Notes: generated by a model from the sequence alone, not told the origin. Numbered from the stretch's first letter, positions 32,538 through 44,270 are shown. The stretch: DNA of 64,000 nt from Phytophthora quininea (GCA_011947345.1 JAAVTG010001037.1:1-64000), one strand, 5' to 3'. A program made the numbers and translations.

Positions 32538-32945
32538 TCGTAGAACCAGGCTCCCACAACCATTGTTCGCCATGATGTTTGTTTATAGGTCTCAATCCAC
32601 TTGAGTACCAGAAAACGTTTGTTTGATCCTAACTCACACCTTTGCAAGGTTTCTCTTTTGGTTTTGTATTTATTGTACCGCTGGCAGCGGTATTCCTGGT
32701 CAGCAAAAATGATTCGTACCATTCAATGCTTCGCACTTGTCGCCGCTTCAGCAGACAAGCCCAGGATCCTGGTCTTCCTGGACAGGATAGGTTCCCAAGG
32801 TCAGCGTTTCTCAACCAAGAGGGTACATGCGGCCAACGAAAGGAACAAATGGAATAAACCCAAACATTCGGTAGAGTTTTGCGGATCAGCTCTCAAATGC
32901 TATTCGCGCCTGTTTCTGTTTGAAGTGCACATGCTTTTGCAACTT
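32538..32945. other. No recognisable gene
   Basis: About 400 bp downstream of the effector with only short frames; nothing recognisable. Confidence 0.5.
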
Positions 32946-33313
32946 GGCGTTCGCGTGGCCCAATGGATACGGCGCTGCCCTCCTATTTGGGTTAGAATGC
33001 ACGCCCGGAAAACAATTGTTTGGACGAGGAGCTAACCACCATCAGCGGCTCCCGGAGCCAAACCTCCATGACAAACCACGATTGCTTCGCACTGGTCTTT
33101 GATGGGAAGATTTACGTTTCTTATCTGAGTGACAAAGGGCAGCTGGACAGTCCCGTAAACCCCAAAACCATGGAGAGCAGAACGGCGCTCCATTCGGTTT
33201 GGTGTTTACGGGACTGTCGAGAGAAAGACAAACGGTTTTCAAGGGGTTCGAACTCATGAGAATCGTCACTGACGTGACCCAAGTAGACTGTAGTGTGAAA
33301 TGCAAATCCAGAA
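32946..33313 (+). repeat. SINE-like element with tRNA-Arg-like head, copy 2
   Basis: GCGTTCGCGTGGCCCAATGG at 32948 followed by ATACGGCGCTGCC reads like the 5' half of a tRNA-Arg, with a Pol III A box (TGGCCCAATGG) and a degenerate B box (GGTTAGAATGC at 32980-32990). The body contains the 73 nt hairpin and then joins the F-box-like segment. Copy 1 (20199-20538) lacks the head. A tRNA-derived SINE is my reading; it may instead be part of a larger duplicated locus. Confidence 0.5.
33146..33218. repeat. 73 nt foldback hairpin, copy 2
   Basis: Same inverted repeat as at 20355-20427: GACAGTCCCGTAAAC on the left, GTTTACGGGACTGTC on the right, about 30 bp arms. Confidence 0.75.
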
Positions 33314-33830
33314 AAGAAACTTATGAAGACACGAACAAACTCAGCGTGAACTTGCTTCCGGAGGGTGTGGTCAGCGTCGTCTGCAGCATTCTGCCAGGTC
33401 TCGATGCCTCCCACCTCTCGCACTCGTGTCGCTGGTAGTTGCACTACCTTTCGACTGTGTTCCCGTGGCGGCAGCGACTGAACGGCAAAGAATATACCGG
33501 CTCCAGAATCGATGGTATCAAACGGAAACAAATATACATACAGAGACGGTATCTTCGGTCCCCAAGCTGTCCGCTCGGACCGCAAAGTGATCAAATCCGG
33601 ACCGGTCATTTTCGATACTATTGGCGATGAACATGAGAGCTCCACCGCCTACGGTTTGGAAGTACTACGAGTTCGACCTCTGCACGTACGTGGAAAAGCA
33701 AGTCGTTCAGCTTTGACACTTGTTCTTCTTGTTGCCAGATTCAGAGGAGATCGTATGGGATGGCGTCCTCTTTGAAGGCCAGTCGGACAAAGTGCTGAGC
33801 GGCAGTTCGTCTCTGTGTTCCAGCCATTTG
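33314..33830 (+). pseudogene. F-box-like coding remnant, copy 2
   Basis: Uninterrupted counterpart of 23104-23392: ETYEDTNKLSVNLLPEGVVS, VVCSILPGLDAS, HLSHSCRW, then TAG at 33436-33438 where copy 1 has TGG. After a frame change NKYTYRDGIFGPQAVRSD leads to VIKSGPVIFDTIGDEHESS and, in another frame, DSEEIVWDGVLFEGQSDK near 33745-33800. The nonsense codon and frame changes argue for a decayed gene. F-box assignment is by one motif. Confidence 0.5.
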
Positions 33831-34416
33831 CGATGATCTCGACGACGGATCTGAAATGTTCCGTTCTGGACGACCTCGAGGTTGTGAAGCGTGACTTGGA
33901 CCCGATATGTCGGTATGATCTCTTATTGACGTACGACTGGGATCAGTAAGAGCAGTAGGTCTATCTCGACGAAGTGAACGTGTCGACAAGACAGGGAACC
34001 GTGCACCACCACTGGCGCAGACTTTCCTACCAACAGGTAGACTGCCGGTATATTCACTCCCATGACGAATTTCCAAAACGAGGTCCTTTCGTGGTACACT
34101 TTCCACGGTGTTGTGGATATGTTTCGCGTCTGGAAGGGAGTGCTGTCTGCCGTATCGGCTGGAAGATTGGCCCGCAATGGGGTAGTGGAGGACAACATTT
34201 GTTCAGTAGAAGCTGCGATGGATTGTGCGGCTGATGGATCAGTTCTGTGGTCGAACGCGAGTTTGGTTCGTTGCAGTCGACCCACGGAGAGCAAGTACGT
34301 GCAGACGGATGATCGTTTTCATTGCTCATAGAATCTGTTGAGATTTCCTCGAGAAAACCCATCGATGGCCATAATATGCTGGCGTCTACTGCTTCTGGAT
34401 TGCGTGTAGTTTCATA
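33831..34416. other. No recognisable gene
   Basis: Short open frames on both strands (plus 34062-34331, minus 33923-34294) without recognisable motifs. Could be the decayed 3' part of the F-box-like locus. Confidence 0.45.
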
Positions 34417-35785
34417 CGTATGGCCCCCTTTACTTTTGGAGTCCTTTGCTGCCTTGCGTGCTTTCTCCGGAACGCTGTTAGACTACCATTAATTGAAGAT
34501 TCGATGAATGTCTTCCTCCTTCAAAACACCTCATTCTTTAGACGCTGTGATACTTGGGGTTTGCTCATCAAAACTGCAACTATGTCGTATCAATCTCCAT
34601 GGTGCGCTTAATAGCCTCATTTATCTCTACAGCAGAGGCGCACTGATAAGCGAATAGAAATTCAACAACGGGAGTATATCCGCGTTTCACAGCATCAAAG
34701 AAAGCCTTGGTGACAGATTCGGGAGACATGTGATTCAAAAGACTCTTGATCAGTCCAAGAGAAGAACAGTCGACAACTCTTTCAAAAACTTGGGCAATCG
34801 ATTCGCTGGAGATCAGCTCCGTACTGAGAAGAATGTTCATGATCTCTCCATTGTTTGTGTTCACAAACGCTTCGTTTAAATGTTGCGAAGACGCGACTGC
34901 CCAGCCACCTTCATGAAGATCTCGACAATCACCTGAGGAGAAACCTTTCCAGTATCGTGGAGGAACTCAACAATGCAGCGACAACTGCAGCGTCAAACGC
35001 TTCGTCAATCGACGCCAGATCCAAGACTTGGTAATCGTACAGATATCTCTGTTCCTCCATCCATCGCTTGCGAGGCGAGCCAGCAAACTATTGTAGTCAT
35101 CATCACCAAACAAGTCAACGTCTGCCTTGGAATAGCTCGCGAAATTTTAATTCATGAATTTCGCACTTGTTGCTCGGCTACTGCGTGCGCGAAACGCTTA
35201 GCATAGTTCCAGAGAAAATATTCCGCGCCGAGAAGAAATTTCACCACGGTTAAATGTTCGCCTTGAACAACCCCACAGACGAATTCACTACGTCCAAGTT
35301 GCCATGCGCTGTGGAAACCTCCATCGCTTCCCACGCCATACAATGCTCTCTGTAGTATATGTTCAGGGCGAAAATAGTCTCCACTGCTTCAACGTGGCCA
35401 TTACTTGCTGCAGCGACAGCCAACGGGATGGTCGCCCAACATTCCGGTCTGGCCAGTAATTGCCGAAGCCACAGCACTTGACTCGATTCTACCGCCTTCG
35501 TCGCGGCTTCTTCAAGTGGCAGTAATGGCTCGCTGGCCAAGTCAACAATGTGTGGTAGTCCGTCTCGGATGTGAGGAGCAGGCGCCATCGCACCACCTCG
35601 TCTCGGCCTTTAACAGGAATTCCATCATCACCACGCATGTTATCGTTTTTGAGTCTGGAGCGCTTAGTCTAGATCTCAAACGATGAACGAGAAATTCCGA
35701 GGCCACTTCGCTTCCTGTCATGCTAATTGAAATGTCTTTCTTCATAATGCGCGGCGGAGTGGCAAATCAAAATATTGCAAGAAGC
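34417..35785 (-). pseudogene. Ankyrin-repeat-type gene remnant, copy 2 (uninverted)
   Basis: Close paralogue of 1-1355 in the same orientation. Minus-strand traces: 35542-35745 (N-terminal part), 35250-35588 (EEAATKAVESSQVLWLRQLL, AAASNGHVEAVETIFALN), 35152-35343 and 34580-34864 (NGEIMNILLSTELISSESIA, KSLLNHMSPESVTKAFFDAV). Repeats of 30-odd residues with helical pairs fit ankyrin-type proteins. Frame breaks divide the pieces, so it is probably dead, though some breaks could be homopolymer errors. It keeps the ancestral order in the segment that is inverted in copy 1. Confidence 0.7.
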
Positions 35786-35872
35786 CTGTCTAAACAGCAA
35801 CCGGAGGAAGTGGCAACTCCGTTCGATTTACAAAACGTTAAACTGAGCAGCAGGATTCGCCTGACAATGAAT

Positions 35873-36136
35873 CTACCATCCGTAGCCTCCATATCCCCAT
35901 GGGCCGTAGCCTCCCCAACCACCGTAGCCACTGTACGGATATCCCCATCCATAGCCGCCATAACCGCCCCACCACTGCTCCTTCTTCTTGCCATCCTTAT
36001 TTTCGGGTGCACCAGCTGCAGGTGCAGCGTTGGGAGCGTTCGGCGCAGCCACGCTGGCTTCCGTTGGTTTGACGTCAGAAGCAGCGACACTGGAGACAGC
36101 GACGAAAGTAGCGACAGCGAGTGCAGCAACCTTCAT
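35873..36136 (-). CDS. Small secreted Gly/Tyr/Trp-rich protein
   Basis: Intact 87-residue protein. ATG at 36136 opens a signal peptide (MKVAALAVATFVAVSSVAA, residues 1-19). A spacer rich in Ala, Pro and Asn follows, then a basic patch (KDGKKKEQ) and a 35-residue C-terminal block made almost only of Gly, Tyr, Trp and Pro (GGYGGYGWGYPYSGYGGWGG). Such GY-rich tails occur in extracellular matrix and wall-associated oomycete proteins and in adhesive or cross-linking proteins of other groups; the role here is inferred. No cysteines, no RxLR. Close to the ankyrin remnant on the same strand. Confidence 0.82.
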   Translation of the reverse strand: MKVAALAVATFVAVSSVAASDVKPTEASVAAPNAPNAAPAAGAPENKDGKKKEQWWGGYGGYGWGYPYSGYGGWGGYGPWGYGGYGW

Positions 36137-36205
36137 GGTCTTGATTCGTTTAGTTGTCGAGGCTTGAGAGCTGGAAGACAAATTACCAAGTGAGTATTTC
36201 TGCAT

Positions 36206-37296
36206 GAAGCAATCGGTTTGACAGAACTGGACAACTGAGAAAGCAACAAAATATCACGACAAATACACAGGTGGATGGAGATAGTTGCCTTTCACTTCAA
36301 CTTGTCGAATCTTACATAGAGGTAAACGTATCTACCCCTTATACAAGAGACACGAAACGTTCCATCACTTTCCTTTTCACTACGAAGCGCTGGTGTTGCC
36401 TCTCTCCTACCTCTTCATCGGTGAACACAGCCGCATATCGTGGGCAATAGCCCCGTGTCGGCTCTCGGGCGGACGGTTAACGCACTGCACAGGCTGAGGC
36501 ATCATCTCGTTCTCAAGTGGTCGCACCTCCACGACCAGCGTCGTCCGTGAACGTCCACACTGTCAGATTGATGTCGTCGAGATAAACGGCTTCTACTTGG
36601 AAGCAGCACGTAGGCATTTTGTCCGGACGACCCTGGATTTCGACGACGCCACTAGTTGTCAGTTGTGTGTCGAGTTCATAGTTCGGACCATCGCAGCAGT
36701 CGGGCCAAGCTGTCCAAGCGATAAAGCCTGTTCCTATCCCCGGATGGACGCTGAATCAAGCAGAAGACATGAAGAAACTACTGGCCTGAAGACTCCGTTT
36801 GAACGAAGATCCTGAAGACGCGGACGACAGCTTTGTGTGGAAATGTCTAACGCAATCGCTATCTAAAGTTTCTCGATCTCTGGGTCCTGGACGAGTACCG
36901 TGGACGACTACGGCGATATCTCTGATGAATCTTCGCCGCCCTATTGTGCGTGAGCGCAGATTCCAGCTTTTGGTGCTTGACTTCGCCTCCTCTGCGCTGC
37001 CAAGGACATCAAGCGGCTACATGGCTCTGAAGATCAAGGCAAGCCGGCAGTGGTCTAAACGAAGAAAATGGCAAATTTAGTGTGAATGGCAGGTGGTCCA
37101 TAGTGGAATCGGCGCGTACACCCGAGCTGACACATCGCTATTACTCGCGATCTCCATCGTGAGACGGTTGTATTCCCCGATGACAAGCCAGGACGGAGCT
37201 AGCATGAATGCTTCGAAGTGATTTTGTAATTCGCCTGTTGTCGGAAAGGTTAAATGGTATGTTTAACCTTTTACCCGTTTTGGATCGCACTTGACA
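36206..37296. other. No recognisable gene
   Basis: About 1.1 kb with short open frames (plus 36597-36815, 36799-37080) whose products show no motif I know. It holds the promoter of the P5A ATPase gene. Confidence 0.5.
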
Positions 37297-40200
37297 ATGG
37301 GACTCACAGTGGGGGTGACGGACCCGGAGGTGGCCTCTGTGGCGCTCTACACGCCGCTGCCGTCAGCCTTCCGGCTGGACGTGCTTCCGTTCGCCTTCCT
37401 GTACCTCACTGCCGTGTACTTGTACCTGTTGCGGCCAGCGGTTGACGTTGTGCCCTGGATCTTCGGCGCCTTCAGCGTCTTTTGCCACGCGCTGGCGCTA
37501 CTAAGCGCCGAGTGGAGCGTCAGTGTGCGCTGCTGGGTGGGATGTACACGACTGACCAGCGTGCAACCGTCTGGAGCCGCCCAGATCCTGGCCAAGGTGG
37601 AGCCGTCACTCGCTCTGCTGCCCAAGCTGCTGTGCCAATGCCACGTGCAGACTTCAGAGAAGGTCTGTGCACCGTAATAAGTATAATTGTTTCTGTGCTG
37701 ATTATTATGGCTATTGTACTCCAATGATCAAAGCTGCCGACGCTCTGGTTTTCGTACCAGAATCTCAAATTTTGTGTGCATGAAGATCTCGAGACGATCA
37801 ACAGGAGCAAGGCACAGTTTCGTCGACTGGAATTCCCTTCGAACAAGACGGTGGATTCGTATCTTCACAGCAACGGAATCAAGTCGAACGAAGAGCTGGA
37901 ACATGTGCGAGCTCAATATGGCAAGAACGACTTTGATCTGCCGACGCCTCGCTTCGTGGACCTGCTGAAGGAGCAGCTTGTGGCTCCGTTCTTCGTGTTT
38001 CAGTTTTTCTGCATGCTGCTGTGGTGTCTTGATGAGTACATGTATTACTCGTTGTTGACGCTGTGCATGCTCGTCGTCTTTGAGTGTACGGTGGTCAAAC
38101 AGCGCCAGCAAAATATGGAGACGCTGCTGCACATGCGACGCACTCCGCAGCCATGTTTGGTCTTTCGGATGGGTGAATGGAGACAAGTGTCCAGCGACGA
38201 ATTGGTCCCTGGTGATGTATGTTCTGTCGGCCATAGCAACCGCGGTACGGTGGTCCCCTGTGATCTATTGCTGCTCCGCGGTAATTGTGTTGTGAACGAA
38301 GCGATGCTCTCGGGCGAGTCTGTGCCATTACGCAAAGAATCTGTTGCTGTGGCAATTGTGACTGAAAAGGAGAGGATGGCGGCACTCGAAGTCGATGACG
38401 GCTCAAGTATGAAGCACAAGAAGCACGTGCTGTTTGGAGGCACCAAAGTGCTGCAGCACACAGTCCCAGCGCCCGTGGGTTCGCAGCGAATTCCTGCTGC
38501 ACCTGACGGTGGCTGCATCGGGTTTGTGCTACGCACAGGATTCGGAACAACCCAAGGCAGCCTGATGCGCACCATTTTGTATTCTTCCCAGCGTGTGACT
38601 GCAAACAATTCCGAGGCGATGTGGTTTATTGTGCTGCTTCTCAACTTCGCCGTGGCTGCGGCGGCATTCGTGCTCGCGCAAGGAATCAACGACCCGACGC
38701 GCAACCAATTCAAACTGTTCCTGCACTGTGTGATGATCATCACGTCCGTGGTACCGCCAGAGCTACCGATGGAGTTATCGCTGGCCGTGACCAACTCACT
38801 GATTGCGCTGACGAAAAGCAACATCTTTTGCACTGAGCCGTTTCGGATTCCTTTTGCTGGTCGAATCGACGTTTGCTGTTTCGACAAGACTGGTACGTTG
38901 ACCAGCGATGAGCTTAAACTGCATGGTGTGGCGGGTTTGGAGACACATGTTGAGCCCCAGAGATCCGGAAACAGACATCATGGCGAGTTAGACATCATTG
39001 CTCCGGAACAGCTTCCCTTGATACGGAAATGGTTCTGGCTGGTTGCCAAGCATTGGTGCTTCTCAACGGCCAGGTCGCTGGCGATCCCCTTGAGATGACT
39101 GCAGTGAAAAGTATTCATTGGTGTCTGACAAACAATGAGGATGACGGCGAGGTATTGCCAAGCGTTCAGCCGTCTTTCTTCTCAGATCGTCGGGGGCAAA
39201 TTCAAGCTCTCGATATTCTGCACAGTTTTGCCTTCTCTTCGGAGTTGAAGCGCATGACTACAGTTGTTTCGGTGAGAAAAGCTGATAATGATGAGCAAGA
39301 CGAGCAGCGAGTGCTAACGAAGGGTGCGCCGGAGGTGCTCGAGCCCATATTCAGCAAGAAGCCGTCATACTACAACCGAGTTTACCGACACTACGCCTCC
39401 AAGGGGTGCCGCGTGTTAGCATTAGGCTTTCGTGTGCTACCCGGTCAGTCCTCCACCGACGAACTGCGAAAGAAGCCACGCCGCGAGCTGGAAAACGGAC
39501 TGACATTTGCAGGTTTCCTTGTTCTCGACTGCCCATTAAAAGACGATACGAAGCGAACTATTCGAGAGCTCATGGTTTCGAAGCACAAGGTCACTATGGT
39601 CACGGGTGACAACCCGCTCACTGCTTGCGATGTAGCTCGTCAGGTCGGAATTAACGCCGGATATTCGAAGCAGCCATTGGTATTGATGGCAAGCTCAGAT
39701 AAAAAGACGGTGGAGTGGAAACCCATAGATGACGGGTCGCCTGAGGCAGAAGATGAGACGATTCCTTTTAACCCCGATGACGTGCAGAAGATGCAGGTTC
39801 AGTATGATCTCTGCGTCACTGGTGAGGCCATGAGCACGCTCTACAAGCAACAGGAAGACCAGTGTAAAGACAACGCAGCTGCCTTGGAAGGATTTCTCAG
39901 TATCCTCGACAAGATTTGCCTTCACACCACCGTATTTGCGCGTACATCGCCACAACAGAAGGAACACCTCCTCATGGCGATTAATCGCCGTGGCAAGACG
40001 ACTGCGATGTGTGGAGATGGCACCAACGACGTGGGCGCCTTAAAGCAAGCCCATATTGGAATTTCCATTGTGAACTCACCCAGCTCCGACAGTACACCGC
40101 ACGTGGTTGCCTCTGCAAAAGAAGGCAGCAGTGCTGCAGACCAAGAGGGGCTACGCCATCGTCGAAAGCCGGGGCTTCAAGGGCACTCGATGGAAGACTT

Positions 40201-41115
40201 GCAGTCTAGGTACGGCACCGAGGACGCTCAAGTCGTGCGTTTGGGAGACGCTTCCATTGCGTCGCCCTTCACATCCAAAAGTTCGAGTATTCGTGTGCTT
40301 AAGAAGCTCATCCGCCAAGGTCGGTGTACGCTCGTTACGACCATTCAGATGTACAAAATTCTGGGCATCAACTGCTTGATCACGGCGTACTATTTGAGCT
40401 CGCTGTTCATCCACGGCGTGAAGAATGGCGACCAGCAGCTTACGATTTCTGGGGTACGTCTCCTAATTGTTTTAACTGGTGACGGGGCTAACCTTGTGTG
40501 TGCTGCGGTGTCTGTGTAGCTGTCAATTGCAATGTTCTTCCTGTTTCTTTCACGGGCAAAGCCTGCTCGCAAACTTTCGCACCAACGTCCGCCGTCTGGC
40601 GTGTTCTGCTTGCCGGTGATGGTGTCAATCTTTGGACAGTTTGTCATCCACTTGGCATTTTTGGCGGCAGCGCTTCGTGTGGCTCACCCATTCATCGAGC
40701 CTGGCGACCCAGCGATGCATCCCGATGGACAGTTCACTCCGAACGTGGTCAATAGCATCATGTTCCTGATGTCATCGACCATGCAGGTGAACACTTTCGT
40801 GGCCAATTACCGGGGACAGCCTTTCATGGAAGGGTTCTGGGAGAACAAGATGCTGTATCGCAGCGCGCTCGTCAACTATGCCATCTTGGCGGTTGTTATT
40901 GCGGAAGTGTTCACGCCGATCAACGCCATGCTGGAGTTGGTGGCGATGCCCAACCAAGAGGTACGCGTGCAAAAAGAATGTTCATGTAGATGGGACTAAT
41001 GTTTCCTTGTTCCTTGTAGACCCAACTGATCGTCGCTGCGTTAATGGCGGGAGACACGATCGTGACACTGGCGTTCGAGCAAGCCATTCAAATGACTGGC
41101 TTCAGGTCGTCCTAG
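37297..41115 (+). CDS. P5A-type P-type ATPase (ATP13A1/Spf1 family), four exons
   Basis: Exons 37297-37662, 37734-40453, 40520-40960 and 41020-41115, GT-AG introns of 71, 66 and 59 bp. P5A ATPases of the ER extract mis-inserted transmembrane helices. Motifs: VNEAMLSGESVPLRKES (A domain), SVVPPELPMELSLAV (the PPELP signature of P5A), CTEPFRIPFAGRIDVCCFDK and TGTLT (phosphorylated Asp), KGAPEVLEP (N domain), MVTGDNPLTA and CGDGTNDVGALKQAHIG (P domain), then LGDASIASPFTSK and C-terminal membrane helices. The frame breaks once, at CCC 39015-39017; one added C gives exactly 1,207 codons, the usual size of the family. So I consider the gene intact. Start chosen at the first ATG before the N-terminal hydrophobic region. 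Confidence 0.93.
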
Positions 41116-41894
41116 TTGCAGCGACTTTAGATTACCGCGATCTCCCTATGTTTCTCATTAGTTGATATTTTAACTAATGTCAGTACATAACGGCAAGTAC
41201 AAAACCAACGAGCGCTTATTTTTCACAGTAAATGAAATCAACGTGCTGAGTAGGCTCAAACCATAATCTTACGTTTAGCACAACACAGATATAAATCGGT
41301 GTACAGATGGCTAGTTTGCACTCGCTGTCTGCCCATTTATTACTTCAGCAAGATCTCCGGCAGCAGAGAAGTGACTTCAATCATGCTCAAAAGGGGACGC
41401 CAAACTCATGGAAGTGGCTTCTTTGTTGGACTTGAATTTGGCCCAGTGTTTGAAGAGTAGACTTCCAAAGCTTTCTGCGGTTAATTGGCATGTCTTCTAG
41501 TATCGACAAGCAGAAAAATGTCAAGACTGTACAGTGGTATCGAATTCGTGAGTTTGCAGAACAAGACTTCAACAGGTGCGACAATGCACGCAATCACTGA
41601 CACAAGTCGCCAGACCGATATCCAGAAGCCCGAATACTGTAATGAGAGCAGTGACCAGACAGCTGGTATTTCATTGGAACCTATTTCAGATGGAGTACAG
41701 GTACAGCGCTGACGTAGGTCGCCCGGTACTGAAAACATAAACGAACGTCAGTTTTTCTGGGGGAGGGAGAGGGGTATTTGTGACCGTTCGCCCTGAGGTA
41801 TCAGGTTGTATGGATGGTTCACCGCCTCTGAGATGAGGGAAGGCGAAAGATTTCATTATCGCGTTCTCCACACCGCGAGATGGGGCTATCCCAG

Positions 41895-42852
41895 TCAGAT
41901 AATTGGACCCAAGCGAGAGAGCACGTTCAAGTAGTCGGCCACGTGAAGCTGCTTGCGAGCTCCGTTGCAGGTCTTGTAGGTATAGCGGTAATCGGCTCCT
42001 TCGCCAAAGAAGAAAATATCGGCTTCGATAATCGTGGGTGACGGCGTTTCCCCTGGAAGACACCGCCTGTCGATGCGATCGCAGACACGTCAGGGCCAGG
42101 TTAGCCCCACAGAGATCAACAAGATCGCTGATAACTTTGCTCAAAGTATAAGGGCTAAAATAGCAAAATGATCGGGCGTGTCTGTTATATACAGGAAGGG
42201 AGTGCGCTGTATATTCAATTTCTTATAAATGGTATAACTAATCTGGTACGAATTTGCTTCGTGTACTACTGTTAGCTGCGTACTTTGAGTACTTGCCCAG
42301 TAAAACATTGCGTGTCACCGACAAGAAGACGGTTTGGGTGCGCTGCAGTGGCAATAGCAAAGAACCATACTGCTAAGTGTCTCGAGCAATAATAAATATC
42401 CGCCAGTTCTTGTTTCCAAGGCAAGCCGTCGTCGATATTAAAATAACGCAAAGTTAACGGACATATTCGCCATGATTGGCATAACCGAGTGAAATGCCAC
42501 CTCGGTTGACATCGAGCTTCACGATGTCTGTCTTGTTCTTGGTCGGTGTGGGAGTCGATGCACGCTGACGAAAGTCAGGGAGCTAACGTGCCATGAACTA
42601 TTGGGCGCCCAAGCGTTGATATTGCTACGTTCCTGTTGTCAAGGTTCTGTTGATGACCGTATCGCTGGTCACCGCCGCGAGATAGTGTAGTGATTCGAAT
42701 TCAAACACCGAGAAGTGCGGGAAGTTCGAGTGCTCGATCGACATGCCAGACACGTTGTTCATCTTGGTAATTGGATGGCTTGCGAAGTGCAACCAAATGC
42801 AACAGAGCTCACCCTTACAGACATGCATTGTGTAGGAGGAAGGAGGAAACAA
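41895..42852 (-). pseudogene. Decayed unrecognised gene, minus strand
   Basis: Four protein-like pieces follow each other on the minus strand in different frames: VSGMSIEHSNFPHFSVFEFE with LHYLAAVTSDTVINR (42625-42852), TKNKTDIVKLDVNRGGISLG with YANHGEYVR (42454-42543), WFFAIATAAHPNRLLVGDTQ (42272-42430) and IIEADIFFFGEGADYRYTYK with HVADYLNVLSRLG (41895-42075). They read like one protein broken by frame changes and possibly introns. I do not recognise the family. No start codon assigned. Confidence 0.35.
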
Positions 42853-43377
42853 ATAAGACTGTTACATTTATCCTCTTGACACCAAATGTCGAGCCCAAGG
42901 CTACTGTAGACCTATTGGTGGTCATTCACACGGACGGCTACGTATGACGAGGGCCCTTCAGAACGTTCACCTGTGATCGTGCCATTTGTAATGTCCAAAA
43001 GAGCTATTATACCCCACATCGATATTTGGGTTTAGATTGAAAGTGACGTCATTCAGCACATCTACAAAGCGCTTTCGCCCGCCACCCCCCTTTTTTCACG
43101 GCATTGAATGCATTTGAGTTCAAATACGGAGTTACTCAATGAAGTAGCGGTACCGAATTTCGTTAGATAGTCATCACCGCTCTCGAAATCATCCGAGAAA
43201 TCGGATGCGTCATGAACACTTGATTCTGGAGGAGACCAGTGACCGTTCTGTCAATCCGAACCCTTCGACCAAGAAGTTTAGCTTGATCTCGATTCAACTC
43301 GACCCAGTTGGTGACAGTCTTGTAGACAGTTCTGAATAGAAATGTGCTATCGAAAAACACGCACCTGCCGCCCTCAA

Positions 43378-43500
43378 ACACACACTGGCTTGAATACACA
43401 CGAGTCGTACGATTGTTCCCACACACACACGCATGTACGCACACCCAAGCCGTACTATTGTGCCCACACACACCCGCATCGTACGATTACGTACGACTCT
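43378..43500. repeat. Imperfect CA-rich tandem repeat
   Basis: About 2.5 imperfect copies of a unit of about 45-50 bp: CGTAC(G/T)ATTGT(T/G)CCCACACACAC followed by CGCATGTACG or similar. ORFs here are artefacts of the repeat. Confidence 0.6.
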
Positions 43501-43539
43501 ACACGCTAGCGTGTGACAACGCGCTTGCCAACACACTTT

Positions 43540-44270
43540 GCGTTTGCCCTCAGCGATTAACATTCTCGAAGCAGCAACCCATATGCTCCAACATTTCCGA
43601 ATTCTTAGACGCCCTTAGTGGCAGAATCGCTCTCATCCTTGCACGGTAAGACTAGAGGAGCAAGATCGTCAGTCAGCAGCAATGGTGATCAAAATTGTTA
43701 GAGGTATCGGCTTCGCGAGCCAGAAAGACCGTTAGTTGCAAAACTAGCAGTGGTAGAATTTGGCGGCAATTCACATTGTTTGCCTTGCAAGGCTTCAGGT
43801 TGCATATTTCTCACAGCTCGTTGTTTTTGTTTTTGCGTTTGCCTAAACGTTCCCGACATGTGGCTGCAACAACACCAACAACCACTTTTTATAGCAGTTC
43901 GTACAGTCTATCATTTCATTAACGCTATTGTGGCCAAATTACGCTTGGAATCTGTATGGTCAAACCTCCATACAAAGTTATAAATAAGTGATTCAAGGTT
44001 GGAACAGAGCGCGATTGTTGCCATAACGCATAAAAAATTGCCTCTCTCCGAGTCGCTACTTTATCATTTACCGTGAAGCCCCCTCCCTCCCCCGACTCTT
44101 CAACTAGAGCACCAGCAACGCCAACAAACAGTACATGACGCAGGCCTCGTGTTGTCGGCGCAGTTTGCAACGCGGAATCCGAGCTGCTATACTAACCAAA
44201 TGTGCTGCATGGATTTTTAGCACCGCTCGATGATGACAATGACATAGTGATGAAGTTTACTGAAGCCTAC
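43540..44270. other. No recognisable gene
   Basis: AT-rich to neutral sequence with short frames on both strands; nothing recognisable. Confidence 0.45.

Noticed and set aside
40009..40379. Alternative frame in the P5A ATPase (KKAAVLQTKRGYAIVESRGF)
   Set aside because: The main frame continues through it to the conserved LGDASIASPF block without a stop, so no frame change is required.
41485..42144. Small ORFs on either strand as genes
   Set aside because: Only the minus-strand pieces at 41895-42075 read like protein; the others show no motif and are likely chance frames.
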